Assembly (NCBI GenBank): GCA_944381495.1
Contig: CALWLJ010000005.1
Coordinates: 124,001-188,000, forward strand
Source: an uncultured Mediterraneibacter sp.
Lineage (GTDB): Bacteria > Bacillota > Clostridia > Lachnospirales > Lachnospiraceae
Direction of reading: 5' to 3'
Length of the DNA: 64,000 bases
Under the pieces are notes generated by a model, which had not been told where the DNA came from, searched no databases, and saw only the letters and a program-made list of their open reading frames with translations. Position 1 is the stretch's first letter. Each line of letters starts with the position of its first letter. Made by a program: the position numbers and the translations under genes. Shown here piece after piece: positions 46,151 through 55,432 of this stretch.

Positions 46151-46639
46151 GTGATCGACCAGTATATCCGACAATATGGAAAACGGCTTTTCGGGCTCTG
46201 CATGACTCTCTGCGGAGATCCCTACGAAGCGGAGGACCTGTATCAGGAAACCTGGCTGAAGGTCGTGAGAAATATATCCCGGTATGATCCGGCCCGGGAA
46301 TTTGAACCCTGGCTGACGAAAATATGTGTCAATACATACCGCAATACTCTGAGACGTATCGCCCGAAGTCCGGTGCTGAATTTCCGGGATACCAGGGAAA
46401 AAGACACAATGATGCAGTCGGTTCCGGCACCGGAGAAAAAGGATTATGAGCCGCTCTATGAGGCGGTCAGGAACCTGCCGGAGAAGATGCGGCTGACAGT
46501 AGTCCTGTTCTACTTTGAAGATATGGATATCCGTTCGGCGGCGGAAGTGCTTGGAGTCCCGCCGGGGACTGTGAAGTCACGGCTCAGTAAAGCACGGAAA
46601 TTATTAAAGGAGGTGCTCGGCGATGAGACAGATTTATGA
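46151..46639 (+). CDS. ECF-type RNA polymerase sigma factor
   Basis: This 162-residue sigma-70 family protein has region 2 (EAEDLYQETWLKVVRN) and region 4 (RSAAEVLGVPPGTVKSRLSKAR) and nothing else, as usual for extracytoplasmic-function sigma factors. The start is a GTG six bases after AAGGAGGGGG. It overlaps the next gene by 17 bases. The two following membrane proteins are likely part of its control, the first perhaps an anti-sigma factor. Confidence 0.92.
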   Translation: MIDQYIRQYGKRLFGLCMTLCGDPYEAEDLYQETWLKVVRNISRYDPAREFEPWLTKICVNTYRNTLRRIARSPVLNFRDTREKDTMMQSVPAPEKKDYEPLYEAVRNLPEKMRLTVVLFYFEDMDIRSAAEVLGVPPGTVKSRLSKARKLLKEVLGDETDL

Positions 46640-46913
46640 TTTTGAACAATATAACCCGCCTGTCCTGAATGAAAACATGCTGCGGAGGGAACTGGAGAAA
46701 AGGCAGCTGAGAAGACAGCTGATCCTGTTGGCGGTTGCGGCAGTCCTGTCCCAGGCAGTGATGATCATGCTGGGGATCCTGACCTGGGAGATCCAGCCGG
46801 TGATCTCTTCAGTCTGCTTCGGATATGTCGGCGTATCGGTCACAGGAAGCGCTGTGATCGCCATTGCTTATTCATATAGAGATAAAGGAGGAAATGAAGT
46901 ATGGCAGGTGTAA
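46623..46913 (+). CDS. Small membrane protein of the sigma operon
   Basis: This 96-residue protein has a charged N-terminal half (residues 1-30) and two membrane segments at about 33-53 and 59-83. It is not a member of a family I can name. Overlap with the sigma gene suggests an anti-sigma role, with the charged part in the cytosol binding the sigma factor. AAAGGAGG precedes the ATG, and it overlaps the next gene by 13 bases. Confidence 0.7.
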   Translation: MRQIYDFEQYNPPVLNENMLRRELEKRQLRRQLILLAVAAVLSQAVMIMLGILTWEIQPVISSVCFGYVGVSVTGSAVIAIAYSYRDKGGNEVWQV

Positions 46914-47761
46914 CTATTACGATGATAGTGATATTTGTGGTCGCGGCTGCGATCCCTGTAATGATCGGAATCTATGTATACCGGGATGCGTCTGCCCGGG
47001 GAATGAACGCGGTCCTGTGGACTCTGGTGGCGGTGCTGGCACCGTCCCTGATCGGTTTTATCATTTATCTGCTGATAAGAGGAAACTATTCGAATCTCAG
47101 GTGTCCCGTCTGTGACGCCAGGGTAAGAGAAGACTATGTGGTGTGCCCTGGATGTGGCACAAAGCTGAGGCCATCCTGTCCCGGCTGTTCGGCGCCTGTA
47201 GAGTTGGGGTGGAAGGTGTGTCCGAGATGCGCGGCGCCTCTTCCGGAATATCAGGATGATATCAAAACTCCGGTAAAGAAGAAAGACCGCACTCTGGCGG
47301 TGGTCCTCGGAGCAGTAGTCCTGATCCCCCTTGCCATCATCCTGCTGGCAACGGTCACTTTTACCATGGGAAGCACGATGTCCTCGGGATCCGTCCTGAT
47401 GCCTGTAGACGACTATGTACAGGAGACAGGCAATACACAGATCGAAGAAATGATCCGGGAGAAAAATCCGGATCTGGACGAAGCGGTCGTCCTCATGTAT
47501 GAAACAGAAAGCGGAGACGAGACAGAAACCCAGTACCTGATCTACACACCACTCCTGTCAGAAGACAGCGATTATTCCGTCAACTCCGGAGACGGCCTCT
47601 TCAGAGATTCGGTCAGCATAGATATCGAAGAAGAAAGCGGCGGAGGCAACGCACTTCTGTACATTTCCTGTACCTCCGACAAGACCTTAGATCTGGAACT
47701 TACCTGCGAAGGAAGTGATATCAGCTACGAAATCGAAAAAGCGGATGATCCACTGTATTGA
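46901..47761 (+). CDS. Zinc-ribbon membrane protein of the sigma operon
   Basis: This 286-residue protein has two membrane segments (about 4-24 and 38-59), three CxxC pairs forming double zinc ribbons at residues 68-112 (CPVC, CPGCG, CPGC, CPRC), a third membrane segment at about 129-153, and an acidic extracellular C-terminal domain of about 130 residues. The N-terminal segment IGIYVYRDASARGMNAVLW is often found in zinc-ribbon membrane proteins of Clostridia. It could sense envelope stress and pass the signal to the sigma factor. The function is unproven. Confidence 0.78.
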   Translation: MAGVTITMIVIFVVAAAIPVMIGIYVYRDASARGMNAVLWTLVAVLAPSLIGFIIYLLIRGNYSNLRCPVCDARVREDYVVCPGCGTKLRPSCPGCSAPVELGWKVCPRCAAPLPEYQDDIKTPVKKKDRTLAVVLGAVVLIPLAIILLATVTFTMGSTMSSGSVLMPVDDYVQETGNTQIEEMIREKNPDLDEAVVLMYETESGDETETQYLIYTPLLSEDSDYSVNSGDGLFRDSVSIDIEEESGGGNALLYISCTSDKTLDLELTCEGSDISYEIEKADDPLY

Positions 47762-47776
47762 TCGCGAATTTTCCAC

Positions 47777-47805
47777 TTTAAATCGCCAAAGTATTATGTT
47801 ATACT
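47777..47805 (+). promoter_or_regulatory. Promoter of the aryl-pyruvate fermentation operon
   Basis: TTTAAA (47777-47782) and TATACT (47800-47805) are 17 bases apart; TG before TATACT gives an extended -10. Confidence 0.6.
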
Positions 47806-47843
47806 GGAACAAGGCGAATGTTTAAGATGGGAGGTTACATACG

Positions 47844-49154
47844 ATGATATGGGCAAAGGAAGAAACTCTGCCAAGAAGCGAGATCGAGGCCATTCAGCTG
47901 TCAAAACTAAAAGACACGGTCCGGTACATTTATGACAGGGTAAAGCCCTACCGTGACAGGATGGATGCGGCAGGCGTGAAACCGGAGGATATCCGGACAC
48001 TGGAGGATCTGAAAAAGCTGCCTTATACATACAAAGCAGATTTTAAGGAGAATTATCCTGACGGACTTTTCGCGGTGGACAAAAAGGAAATTGTGCGTTA
48101 TCATGCCAGTTCGGGAACAACGGGGAAACCGACTGTAGTCGGATATACCAGGAACGATCTCGACATGTGGCTTAACAACGTGGCACGGATCGCCTGTATG
48201 GGCGGCGCTACGGCTGAGGATGTGGCGCAGATTTCTTTTGGATATGGTACATTTACAGGAGCTCTTGGACTCCACGGAGGACTTGAGAAGATCGGGGCGT
48301 CCGTGATCCCAATGTCTTCCGGTAATACAAACAAGCAGATCATGTTCCTGAAAGACATGGGAGTGACGCTTCTGGTAGCTACTCCCTCATATGCACTCCA
48401 TCTTGGGGAGGAGATACGCAAGAGAGGGATTGATCCTGCAAAAGACCTGAAACTTCATATCGGACTGTTCGGCGGCGAAGGCATGACCGAACCGATGCGT
48501 GACGAGATGCACAAGGTGTGGGGAGAACAGTTTGTCTGTACACAGAACTACGGCATGAGCGAACTTTGCGGTCCGGGCGTGGCAGGAGAATGTACGGAAC
48601 TTTGCGGTATGCATGTCAATGAAGACTGGTTTATTCCGGAGATCATCGATCCTGATACGGAAGAAGTGCTTCCGCCGGGAGAACGGGGAGAGCTTGTTGT
48701 GACCTGTCTTGGCAAAGAGGCCCTGCCTCTTGTAAGATACCGGACCGGAGATATGACGAGACTGATGTATGAACCGTGCAAATGCGGCCGTACAACCTGC
48801 AGGATGGAGAATATCTCCGGCCGTGCGGACGATATGCTCGTGATCCGCGGCGTAAATGTATTCCCCACTCAGATTGAAGAAGTGCTGCTCAAGATCGAGG
48901 AGATTGGACCTCATTATGAGATCCTGGTAGAGAGAAAGAATCGGCTTGATGTGATGACCATCACAGTAGAACTGATCGATGACAGACTTCTCGACAGTTA
49001 TGCAAGTTTAAGCGAACTGGAAGGAAGGATCCAGAGGGCACTGAAGTCTCAGCTGGGTCTGGCGACTCAGATCAGACTTGTGGCGCCTAATTCTCTGAAG
49101 CGGTTTGAAGGGAAAGCAAAACGAGTGACTGATTTACGAAAGGATGGACTGTAA
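47844..49154 (+). CDS. paaK: Phenylacetate--CoA ligase, first copy
   Basis: This 436-residue adenylate-forming enzyme links aryl acids such as phenylacetate to CoA, or in reverse makes ATP from aryl-acetyl-CoA. The nucleotide loop is SSGTTGKPT at residues 89-97, and the later signature is YGMSELCGPGVA. GGGAGG precedes the ATG. Directly followed by iorA-iorB, it probably runs in the ATP-forming direction, converting the aryl-acetyl-CoA made by the oxidoreductase to free acid. Indole-3-acetate and 4-hydroxyphenylacetate are also possible products. Confidence 0.92.
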   Translation: MIWAKEETLPRSEIEAIQLSKLKDTVRYIYDRVKPYRDRMDAAGVKPEDIRTLEDLKKLPYTYKADFKENYPDGLFAVDKKEIVRYHASSGTTGKPTVVGYTRNDLDMWLNNVARIACMGGATAEDVAQISFGYGTFTGALGLHGGLEKIGASVIPMSSGNTNKQIMFLKDMGVTLLVATPSYALHLGEEIRKRGIDPAKDLKLHIGLFGGEGMTEPMRDEMHKVWGEQFVCTQNYGMSELCGPGVAGECTELCGMHVNEDWFIPEIIDPDTEEVLPPGERGELVVTCLGKEALPLVRYRTGDMTRLMYEPCKCGRTTCRMENISGRADDMLVIRGVNVFPTQIEEVLLKIEEIGPHYEILVERKNRLDVMTITVELIDDRLLDSYASLSELEGRIQRALKSQLGLATQIRLVAPNSLKRFEGKAKRVTDLRKDGL

Positions 49155-49155
49155 A

Positions 49156-50901
49156 ATGGGAGAAAAAGTAATCATGCTGGGAAATGAGGCCATTGCCCGC
49201 GGGGCGTACGAGGCCGGCGTTAAGGTGTCTTCCGCGTATCCGGGCACACCCAGCACAGAGATAAGTGAATACCTGGTTCAGTACAGGGACGATGTATATG
49301 AAGAATGGGCTCCAAATGAGAAAGTTGCCACAGAGGTGGCGGTCGGAGCAAGCCTTGCGGGAGTACGCTCCATGGCATGTATGAAGCATGTGGGACTGAA
49401 CGTTGCGGCGGACCCGCTCTATTCCGTTTCCTATATGGGCGTGAACGGAGGACTTGTGATCGTTGTCGCTGATGATCCGGGACTTTACAGCTCTCAGAAT
49501 GAACAGGATACAAGAATGGTTGCACGTGCTGCCCAGATCCCGGTGATCGAGCCGTCAGACAGCGCGGAGGCAAAGGATTTCTTTAAAGAAGCCTTTGAAC
49601 TCAGCGAGAAGTATGACCGTCCCTTTATTTTCCGGACCACTACAAGACTGGCCCATTCTCAGGGGCTGGTAGAGCTTCAGGACCGCGTGGAACCGGAAGA
49701 TAAGCCTTATGTAAAGAATATCCAGAAAAATGTCATGATGCCCGGCAATGCCAAGGTGCGCCATGTTGCCATTGAAAAGCTGAACAATGAGCTGGCTGAG
49801 GCTGCCAATACTCTGTCTATAAACAGAGTTGAGATGAATGATACAAGCATTGGCGTCATTACAAGCGGGATCCCCTATCAGTATGTGAAGGAAGCACTCC
49901 CCAACGCATCCGTCCTGAAACTTGGAATGGTCAATCCTCTGCCGAGAAAGCTGATCGAAGACTTCGCGTCAAAAGTGGATACCCTTTACGTTGTAGAAGA
50001 GCTGGATCCGGTGATCGAGGAGCAGGTGAAATCCTGGGGAATCAATGTGATCGGAAAAGAAATCCTGACTGTTCAGGGCGAGTACAGCGCCAATATGCTC
50101 CGCAAGGCGATCCTGAAGCAGGAACTGGATATCAAAGAACCGGCGGCAGCTCCGGGAAGACCGCCTATCCTCTGCCCGGGATGTCCTCACAGAAGCGTAT
50201 TTTATGTGCTGAACAAGCTGAAAATGCATGCGGCAGGTGATATCGGATGCTATACTCTTGGAGCGGTAGCGCCTTTGAGCGTGATTGATACCACCATGTG
50301 TATGGGTTCCAGTATCTCTACGCTCCACGGTATGGAGAAAGCAAAAGGAAAAGAGTACATCAAGAACTGGGTGGCTGTGATCGGCGACTCCACATTTATG
50401 CATACCGGCGTAAATTCCCTGATGAACATGGTATACAATCAGGCAACAGGAACTGTGATCATTCTGGACAACTCTACCACCGGAATGACAGGACATCAGG
50501 ATCATGCCGCAACAGGTAAGACACTGCAGGGCGATCCTACCTATGCGATCAGTATTCCGGGGATCTGCCGTGCTATGGGAGTAAAGAATGTTTATGAGAT
50601 CAATGCCTTTGATCTGCCTCTTCTGGAGAAGACCATCAAAGAGGAAGTGGCAAAGGATGAGATTTCCGTGATCATTACAAAGACACCCTGCGTACTTCTT
50701 GACAAGAGAAAGAAACCGCTCTATATTGCTCATCCTGACAAATGCAAGAAATGCGGCATGTGTATGAAACCGGGATGTCCTGCCATGACAAAAAATGCAG
50801 ACGGCACCATCCATATCGATGATACGATGTGTACCGGATGCGGACTGTGTGAGACTCTCTGTAAATTCGATGCTATAGAGCTTGTAAAGGAGGGGGAATA
50901 A
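49156..50901 (+). CDS. iorA: Indolepyruvate ferredoxin oxidoreductase, alpha subunit
   Basis: This 581-residue thiamine-diphosphate enzyme subunit oxidises aryl pyruvates (from tryptophan, phenylalanine, tyrosine) to aryl-acetyl-CoA and reduces ferredoxin. The pyrimidine-binding half is N-terminal, the thiamine site is near GDSTFMHTGVNSLMN, and two 4Fe-4S ferredoxin motifs lie at the end (CKKCGMCMKPGC and CTGCGLCETLC, residues about 529-575). The ATG at 49156 lies one base after the paaK stop. It works with IorB, encoded next. Confidence 0.95.
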   Translation: MGEKVIMLGNEAIARGAYEAGVKVSSAYPGTPSTEISEYLVQYRDDVYEEWAPNEKVATEVAVGASLAGVRSMACMKHVGLNVAADPLYSVSYMGVNGGLVIVVADDPGLYSSQNEQDTRMVARAAQIPVIEPSDSAEAKDFFKEAFELSEKYDRPFIFRTTTRLAHSQGLVELQDRVEPEDKPYVKNIQKNVMMPGNAKVRHVAIEKLNNELAEAANTLSINRVEMNDTSIGVITSGIPYQYVKEALPNASVLKLGMVNPLPRKLIEDFASKVDTLYVVEELDPVIEEQVKSWGINVIGKEILTVQGEYSANMLRKAILKQELDIKEPAAAPGRPPILCPGCPHRSVFYVLNKLKMHAAGDIGCYTLGAVAPLSVIDTTMCMGSSISTLHGMEKAKGKEYIKNWVAVIGDSTFMHTGVNSLMNMVYNQATGTVIILDNSTTGMTGHQDHAATGKTLQGDPTYAISIPGICRAMGVKNVYEINAFDLPLLEKTIKEEVAKDEISVIITKTPCVLLDKRKKPLYIAHPDKCKKCGMCMKPGCPAMTKNADGTIHIDDTMCTGCGLCETLCKFDAIELVKEGE

Positions 50902-50903
50902 AG

Positions 50904-51473
50904 ATGGCTGTAAAGAATATTATGATCGTAGGAGTGGGCGGACAGGGCACTCTGCTCACCAGCCGTATTCTTGGTGGACTGGCCCTTGCAGGCGGGTATG
51001 ACGTGAAGCTTTCCGAGGTACACGGAATGGCACAGCGCGGGGGAAGCGTTGTTACCTTTGTCCGCTATGGAGACAAGGTCGCAGAGCCTATCGTAGAGGA
51101 AGGCCAGGCGGATGTGATCATTGCTTTCGAACGTCTGGAAGCACTGAGATATGCACATTTTCTCAAGAAGGACGGAGCTCTTGTTGTCAATGACTGGCGG
51201 ATAGATCCTATGCCTGTCGTGATCGGGAATGCTCAGTATCCGGAGCACATCCTGGAAGATCTGGAGAAGGAATATAAGGTATACAAGGTGGATGCCACAG
51301 AGGAATCCAGAAAACTGGGTAATCCGAAGGTGTTTAACCTTGTTGTTCTGGGAGTTGCGGCTCAGCATATGGATTTTACAAAGGAGCAGTGGTATGACGT
51401 GATCGAGAAGACCGTGCCTCCCAAGACCATTGATATCAACAAAAAGGCCTTTGATGTAGGATACAGTCTCTGA
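50904..51473 (+). CDS. iorB: Indolepyruvate ferredoxin oxidoreductase, beta subunit
   Basis: This 189-residue subunit matches the gamma-type domain of 2-oxoacid oxidoreductases, with GVGGQGTLLTSRILG at the start and SEVHGMAQRGGSV, both family signatures. It binds IorA and closes the CoA site. AGGGGG lies ahead of the ATG, two bases after the iorA stop. Confidence 0.95.
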   Translation: MAVKNIMIVGVGGQGTLLTSRILGGLALAGGYDVKLSEVHGMAQRGGSVVTFVRYGDKVAEPIVEEGQADVIIAFERLEALRYAHFLKKDGALVVNDWRIDPMPVVIGNAQYPEHILEDLEKEYKVYKVDATEESRKLGNPKVFNLVVLGVAAQHMDFTKEQWYDVIEKTVPPKTIDINKKAFDVGYSL

Positions 51474-51502
51474 TATATCGGTGTAAAAAGGGAGGTGATC
51501 AT

Positions 51503-51922
51503 TTGATCAGACAGATATCGGTATTTGTGGAAAATGAGCCGGGGAGCATGTTGAGGGTTACTTCGGTCCTGACAGAAGCTCATGTCAATATCCGCGCTAT
51601 TTCTACATTTGATACCCCGGAATTCGGTATCATGCGTCTGGTAGTAGACGAACCGGAACGCGCAAAGGAAAGCCTGACTGCAAAAGGATTTGTCACACGA
51701 GTGAATGAGGTAATAGGTGCGGAACTAAAAGATGAAAAGGGCAACCTGAACCAGATGCTGAAGATCCTTGCGGACGGCGAGATCAATGTCAATTATATTT
51801 ATTCATTTGTGATCCGCGAAGGCAGGGCTCCGGTCATAGTCTTCCATACAGATGATTTTGCAAAAGCTGAACGGGTTCTGAAGGCAGCTGACGTGAAGCT
51901 GATCGAAGAGCAGGAAATGTAA
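51503..51922 (+). CDS. ACT domain protein, first copy
   Basis: This 139-residue protein has two ACT domains (ISVFVENEPGSMLRVTSVL and a second starting LNQMLKILADGEINVNYIY). ACT domains bind amino acids, so it probably senses an aromatic amino acid to regulate the neighbouring ligase or oxidoreductase. The start is TTG, five bases after GGGAGGTGA. A related protein is encoded at 53310. Confidence 0.88.
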   Translation: MIRQISVFVENEPGSMLRVTSVLTEAHVNIRAISTFDTPEFGIMRLVVDEPERAKESLTAKGFVTRVNEVIGAELKDEKGNLNQMLKILADGEINVNYIYSFVIREGRAPVIVFHTDDFAKAERVLKAADVKLIEEQEM

Positions 51923-51960
51923 ATTATTTCGATAAAACGAAATGTATAAGGAGAAAAGAG

Positions 51961-53292
51961 ATGGCGGCAGTATCACTGGAAAACTGGGTCGAGAGGATCC
52001 GCGACCCGAAGATTGAGTGTATGAGCAGGGACGAGATGGCGGACCTGCAGAGCAGACGCCTTGTAGATGTGGTAAACAGGGTGTACAACAATGTAGAATT
52101 CTACCGTAACAAGATGAAAGATCTGGGGCTGGAGCCGGGGGATATCCGTTCGATCGAAGATATAACCAAGCTTCCTTTCACTACAAAAGAAGACCTGAAA
52201 AATCATTATCCTTTCGGTCTTCTGGCTATTCCCATGAAGGATGTGGTACGGGTTCAGGGAACGTCAGGAACCACCGGAAAACTGACGATCGCGCCTTATT
52301 CCCAGAAGGATGTGGACGTCTGGGGAGAGTGTGTGGCGAGAGGGCTTGTGATGGCAGGTCTTACCAACGAAGACATTATCCATGTATGTTATGGCTATGG
52401 TCTCTTTACCGGAGGAATGGGGCTGGATTATGGTGCAAAGGCTCTGGGAGCCACTGCGATCCCGATGTCAGCTGGAAATACAAAGAGACAGATGATGTGT
52501 ATGGAGGATCTGGGAGCGACTGCATTTGCATGCACGCCTTCTTATGCGCTTTATCTGGCGGAATCGCTGCAGGAGGCCGGCGTAGTAGAACGTCTGAAGC
52601 TGAAAGCCGGTATCCACGGGGCAGAACCCTGGACAGAAGAGATGAGGAAAAAGATTGAGAGCATCCTTCATATCAACTGCTTTGATATTTACGGATTGTG
52701 TGAAGTGACCGGACCGGGAGTTGCCCAGGACTGCATCCATCACAAAGGACTCCATGTACATCAGGATTATTTCTATCCGGAAGTCCTGAATCCTGCGACT
52801 CAGGAGCCCTGCGCGGACGGGGAGACAGGAGAACTTGTCTTTACAACACTGGCAAAAGAGGCGATGCCTTTGATCCGTTACCGCACGAAAGATCTTACAA
52901 GCATCGATCACAGCACATGCGAGTGCGGAAGAACACTGCCGAGGATATCCAAGTTCACGGGCAGAACGGATGACATGAAAGTAATCCGCGGAGTGAATGT
53001 ATTCCCGACTCAGGTAGAGACGGCACTGCTGAGCATTGGCGGCGTTGTTGCTCCTCACTATATGATGATCGTAGACAGAGAGGACAATCTGGATGTCCTG
53101 ACTGTTATGGTGGAAGTGGACGAGAGTATGTTCTCGGATGAGATCAGGAAGCTGGACGCACTGAGAGATAAGATCGCGGCCGTCCTCAAGACAGCACTTG
53201 GCGTGTCTGTCCGTGTGAAACTGGTCGAGCCGAAATCGATCCAGAGAAGCGAAGGCAAGGCTGTGCGGGTCATCGACAATAGGAATCTGTAG
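51961..53292 (+). CDS. paaK: Phenylacetate--CoA ligase, second copy
   Basis: This 443-residue adenylate-forming ligase is a diverged paralog of the one at 47844. The nucleotide loop is TSGTTGKLT and the signature IYGLCEVTGPGVAQDC differs from the first copy, so its preferred aryl acid may differ. AAGGAGAAAAG precedes the ATG. Two ligases in one operon suggest handling of more than one aromatic acid. Confidence 0.92.
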   Translation: MAAVSLENWVERIRDPKIECMSRDEMADLQSRRLVDVVNRVYNNVEFYRNKMKDLGLEPGDIRSIEDITKLPFTTKEDLKNHYPFGLLAIPMKDVVRVQGTSGTTGKLTIAPYSQKDVDVWGECVARGLVMAGLTNEDIIHVCYGYGLFTGGMGLDYGAKALGATAIPMSAGNTKRQMMCMEDLGATAFACTPSYALYLAESLQEAGVVERLKLKAGIHGAEPWTEEMRKKIESILHINCFDIYGLCEVTGPGVAQDCIHHKGLHVHQDYFYPEVLNPATQEPCADGETGELVFTTLAKEAMPLIRYRTKDLTSIDHSTCECGRTLPRISKFTGRTDDMKVIRGVNVFPTQVETALLSIGGVVAPHYMMIVDREDNLDVLTVMVEVDESMFSDEIRKLDALRDKIAAVLKTALGVSVRVKLVEPKSIQRSEGKAVRVIDNRNL

Positions 53293-53309
53293 AAAGGAAG
53301 GTAAATGAT

Positions 53310-53753
53310 ATGGGAATCACCATTCAGCAGTTATCAGTATTTCTGGAAAACCGTGAGGGACGGCTTGATGAAGTGCTCTCTGTACTCGCGGGAAATGATA
53401 TCAATATAGTGGCTCTCAGTCTTGCGGACACATCTGATTACGGAATGCTCAGGATGATCGTCTCTGATCCGAACAAGGGGAAAGCAGTCCTCAAGGATAA
53501 CGGTATCACGGCTATGCTCACGGATGTCGTGGCCTTGAGGGTCCCCCATGAGACTGGATCGCTGAGTAGAGCTATGCATCAGATTGTGGATGGAGACGTG
53601 AATATTGAGTATATGTATGCCTTTGCCAACGGTTCCGATGCGTCGGCAGTGTTGAAAACGGATGATCCCGCACGTGTGGTAGATATTCTGCGGGGCAGCG
53701 GTTTTGACGTGTGGGAAGCTTCCGAGGCCTATGTAGCGAATATAAAAGGATAG
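53310..53753 (+). CDS. ACT domain protein, second copy
   Basis: This 147-residue double ACT-domain protein is a paralog of that at 51503 (ISTFDTPEFGIMRL there, LSLADTSDYGMLRM here). Each ACT gene follows a different core enzyme gene: one after iorB, one after the second paaK. It probably binds an aromatic amino acid. AGAAAGGAAGG precedes the ATG, and a strong terminator follows. Confidence 0.88.
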   Translation: MGITIQQLSVFLENREGRLDEVLSVLAGNDINIVALSLADTSDYGMLRMIVSDPNKGKAVLKDNGITAMLTDVVALRVPHETGSLSRAMHQIVDGDVNIEYMYAFANGSDASAVLKTDDPARVVDILRGSGFDVWEASEAYVANIKG

Positions 53754-53789
53754 TTGAAAATTACGAAACAATTATGTGATAAAGAAAAA

Positions 53790-53837
53790 GTGTCCGCCGG
53801 GCAGCTTATCGTCAAGCATGTCCGGCGGACGCTTTTT
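53790..53837 (+). terminator. Terminator of the aryl-pyruvate operon
   Basis: GTCCGCCGG (53792-53800) pairs with CCGGCGGAC (53822-53830), extended by G-T and G-C pairs, then CTTTTTAA follows. Confidence 0.85.
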
Positions 53838-53917
53838 AATCTCATTTCTCTGTATTGCTTTTAAATATAATGCCGTTTCTGATCGATATATTTTAAAAGG
53901 TACATTAAAAAATCTGA

Positions 53918-54115
53918 TTAAAGTTTTACTACATTTGTTGCCTGTGGTCCTTTTGTGCCTTCTGTCACGTCAAACTCGACAGCCTGGCCCTCTTCCAGGG
54001 ATTTGAATCCATCCATGACAACTCCTGAATAATGTACAAAGATGTCATTGCCTTCGGAATCTGAGATGAATCCGTAGCCCTTCTGATTGTTAAACCATTT
54101 TACTGTACCTGTCAT
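53918..54115 (-). CDS. Cold-shock protein
   Basis: This 65-residue cold-shock domain protein binds single-stranded RNA and DNA. Both nucleic-acid motifs are present (KGYGFI and DIFVHY). The ATG at 54115 follows GGAGGGTAAC; the longer open frame upstream is leader sequence. The transcript has a leader of about 55 bases from the promoter at 54177-54205. Confidence 0.95.
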   Translation of the reverse strand: MTGTVKWFNNQKGYGFISDSEGNDIFVHYSGVVMDGFKSLEEGQAVEFDVTEGTKGPQATNVVKL

Positions 54116-54176
54116 TGTGTTACCCTCCATAAATAAATAAGTTAACGCATCCTGCTGATTATAAGGATACCGTGTC

Positions 54177-54205
54177 AGTGTAGCATGTTTAACAATAAAA
54201 GTCAA
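54177..54205 (-). promoter_or_regulatory. Promoter of the cold-shock gene
   Basis: On the minus strand TTGACT (54200-54205) and TACACT (54177-54182) are 17 bases apart. Confidence 0.6.
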
Positions 54206-54252
54206 TGTAATAATTGTCTGTTTTGTAAAAATATACAAAAAGTGTCGAAATG

Positions 54253-54281
54253 TTGTATTTGTAAGACCTGTAGATTAAAAT
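54253..54281 (+). promoter_or_regulatory. Promoter of cysK
   Basis: TTGTAT (54253-54258) and TAAAAT (54276-54281) are 17 bases apart, leaving a leader of about 90 bases. No T-box or SAM riboswitch was recognised. Confidence 0.5.
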
Positions 54282-54377
54282 GGTAAAGGGGAGGCAGAGG
54301 AAGAACTACAAAAATCAAATGGAAAGCGTCAGGTCTCCGTGTGACAGCGGACCGTAATAATGCAGGAGGAAAAGAGG

Positions 54378-55307
54378 ATGAAGATTTACAGAAGCGTAAC
54401 GGAACTGATCGGGAAAACCCCGATTTTAGAAACAGTAAATATTGAGAGGGAAAAAGAACTGAAGGCAAAACTCCTTGTGAAATTGGAATATTTCAATCCG
54501 GCGGGCAGCGTGAAAGACCGGGCAGCTCTCAGTATGATTGAGGATGGGGAAAAGACGGGCAGGATTCGCCCCGGAGCAACTCTCATAGAACCTACAAGCG
54601 GGAATACCGGTATCGGTCTCGCCGCTGTGGCAGCATCCAGAGGATATAAAGCTGTTTTTGTCATGCCGGAGACTATGAGCATAGAGAGAAGAAAACTGCT
54701 CCTCGGGTATGGCGCAGAGATTATATTAACTGAAGGATCAAAGGGAATGGCAGGAGCTATTGAGAAGGCGGAACAGCTTGAGAAGGAGCGGGAAAATGCA
54801 GTGGTTCTCGGGCAGTTTGAAAATCCGGCCAATCCTGCAGCTCATTACCGGACGACAGGACCAGAGATATGGGAGGATACAGACGGAACAGCAGATATTT
54901 TTGTAGCAGGGGTAGGAACTGGCGGAACGATATCTGGAGTGGGTAAATATCTGAAGGAAAAGAATCCTTCGATCCAGGTTGTTGCCGTAGAGCCGGCAGG
55001 CTCGCCAGTGCTGTCAGGCGGACCGGCAGGTCCCCATGGTCTGCAGGGAATCGGAGCGGGATTTGTGCCCGATGCACTGGATACAGATATTTATGATAAG
55101 ATTGTCCGTGTGACGGAAGAAGAAGCATACAATGCTTCCAGACTTCTGGCTCACAGAGAGGGGATCTTGACAGGAATCACATCTGGAGCGGCCCTGCATG
55201 CAGCGCTTCTCGAGGCATCCAGGGAGGAAAATGAGAATAAAGTCATCGTTGCCCTTCTTCCGGATACGGGAGAACGATATCTTTCCACACCTCTTTTTGA
55301 TGTGTAA
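54378..55307 (+). CDS. cysK: Cysteine synthase (O-acetylserine sulfhydrylase)
   Basis: This 309-residue pyridoxal phosphate enzyme makes cysteine from O-acetylserine and sulfide. The cofactor lysine is Lys46 in [11 protein letters not shown], the substrate loop is [11 protein letters not shown], and the phosphate-binding loop is [10 protein letters not shown]. The ATG at 54378 follows CAGGAGGAAAAG. It is transcribed alone. Confidence 0.95.
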   Translation: MKIYRSVTELIGKTPILETVNIEREKELKAKLLVKLEYFNPAGSVKDRAALSMIEDGEKTGRIRPGATLIEPTSGNTGIGLAAVAASRGYKAVFVMPETMSIERRKLLLGYGAEIILTEGSKGMAGAIEKAEQLEKERENAVVLGQFENPANPAAHYRTTGPEIWEDTDGTADIFVAGVGTGGTISGVGKYLKEKNPSIQVVAVEPAGSPVLSGGPAGPHGLQGIGAGFVPDALDTDIYDKIVRVTEEEAYNASRLLAHREGILTGITSGAALHAALLEASREENENKVIVALLPDTGERYLSTPLFDV

Positions 55308-55362
55308 GGCATGAATGCCTGTAATAACTTATCATAATGCTTAGAAAACAGCCGAATTCCGA

Positions 55363-55391
55363 TTGAAAATTTGTACACAATATTATATACT
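55363..55391 (+). promoter_or_regulatory. Promoter of ptsH-ptsI
   Basis: TTGAAA (55363-55368) and TATACT (55386-55391) are 17 bases apart, about 45 bases before ptsH. Confidence 0.65.
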
Positions 55392-55432
55392 TAGGAAAGA
55401 GCATATTTTCAATCAAAAGGAGGAACCATACT

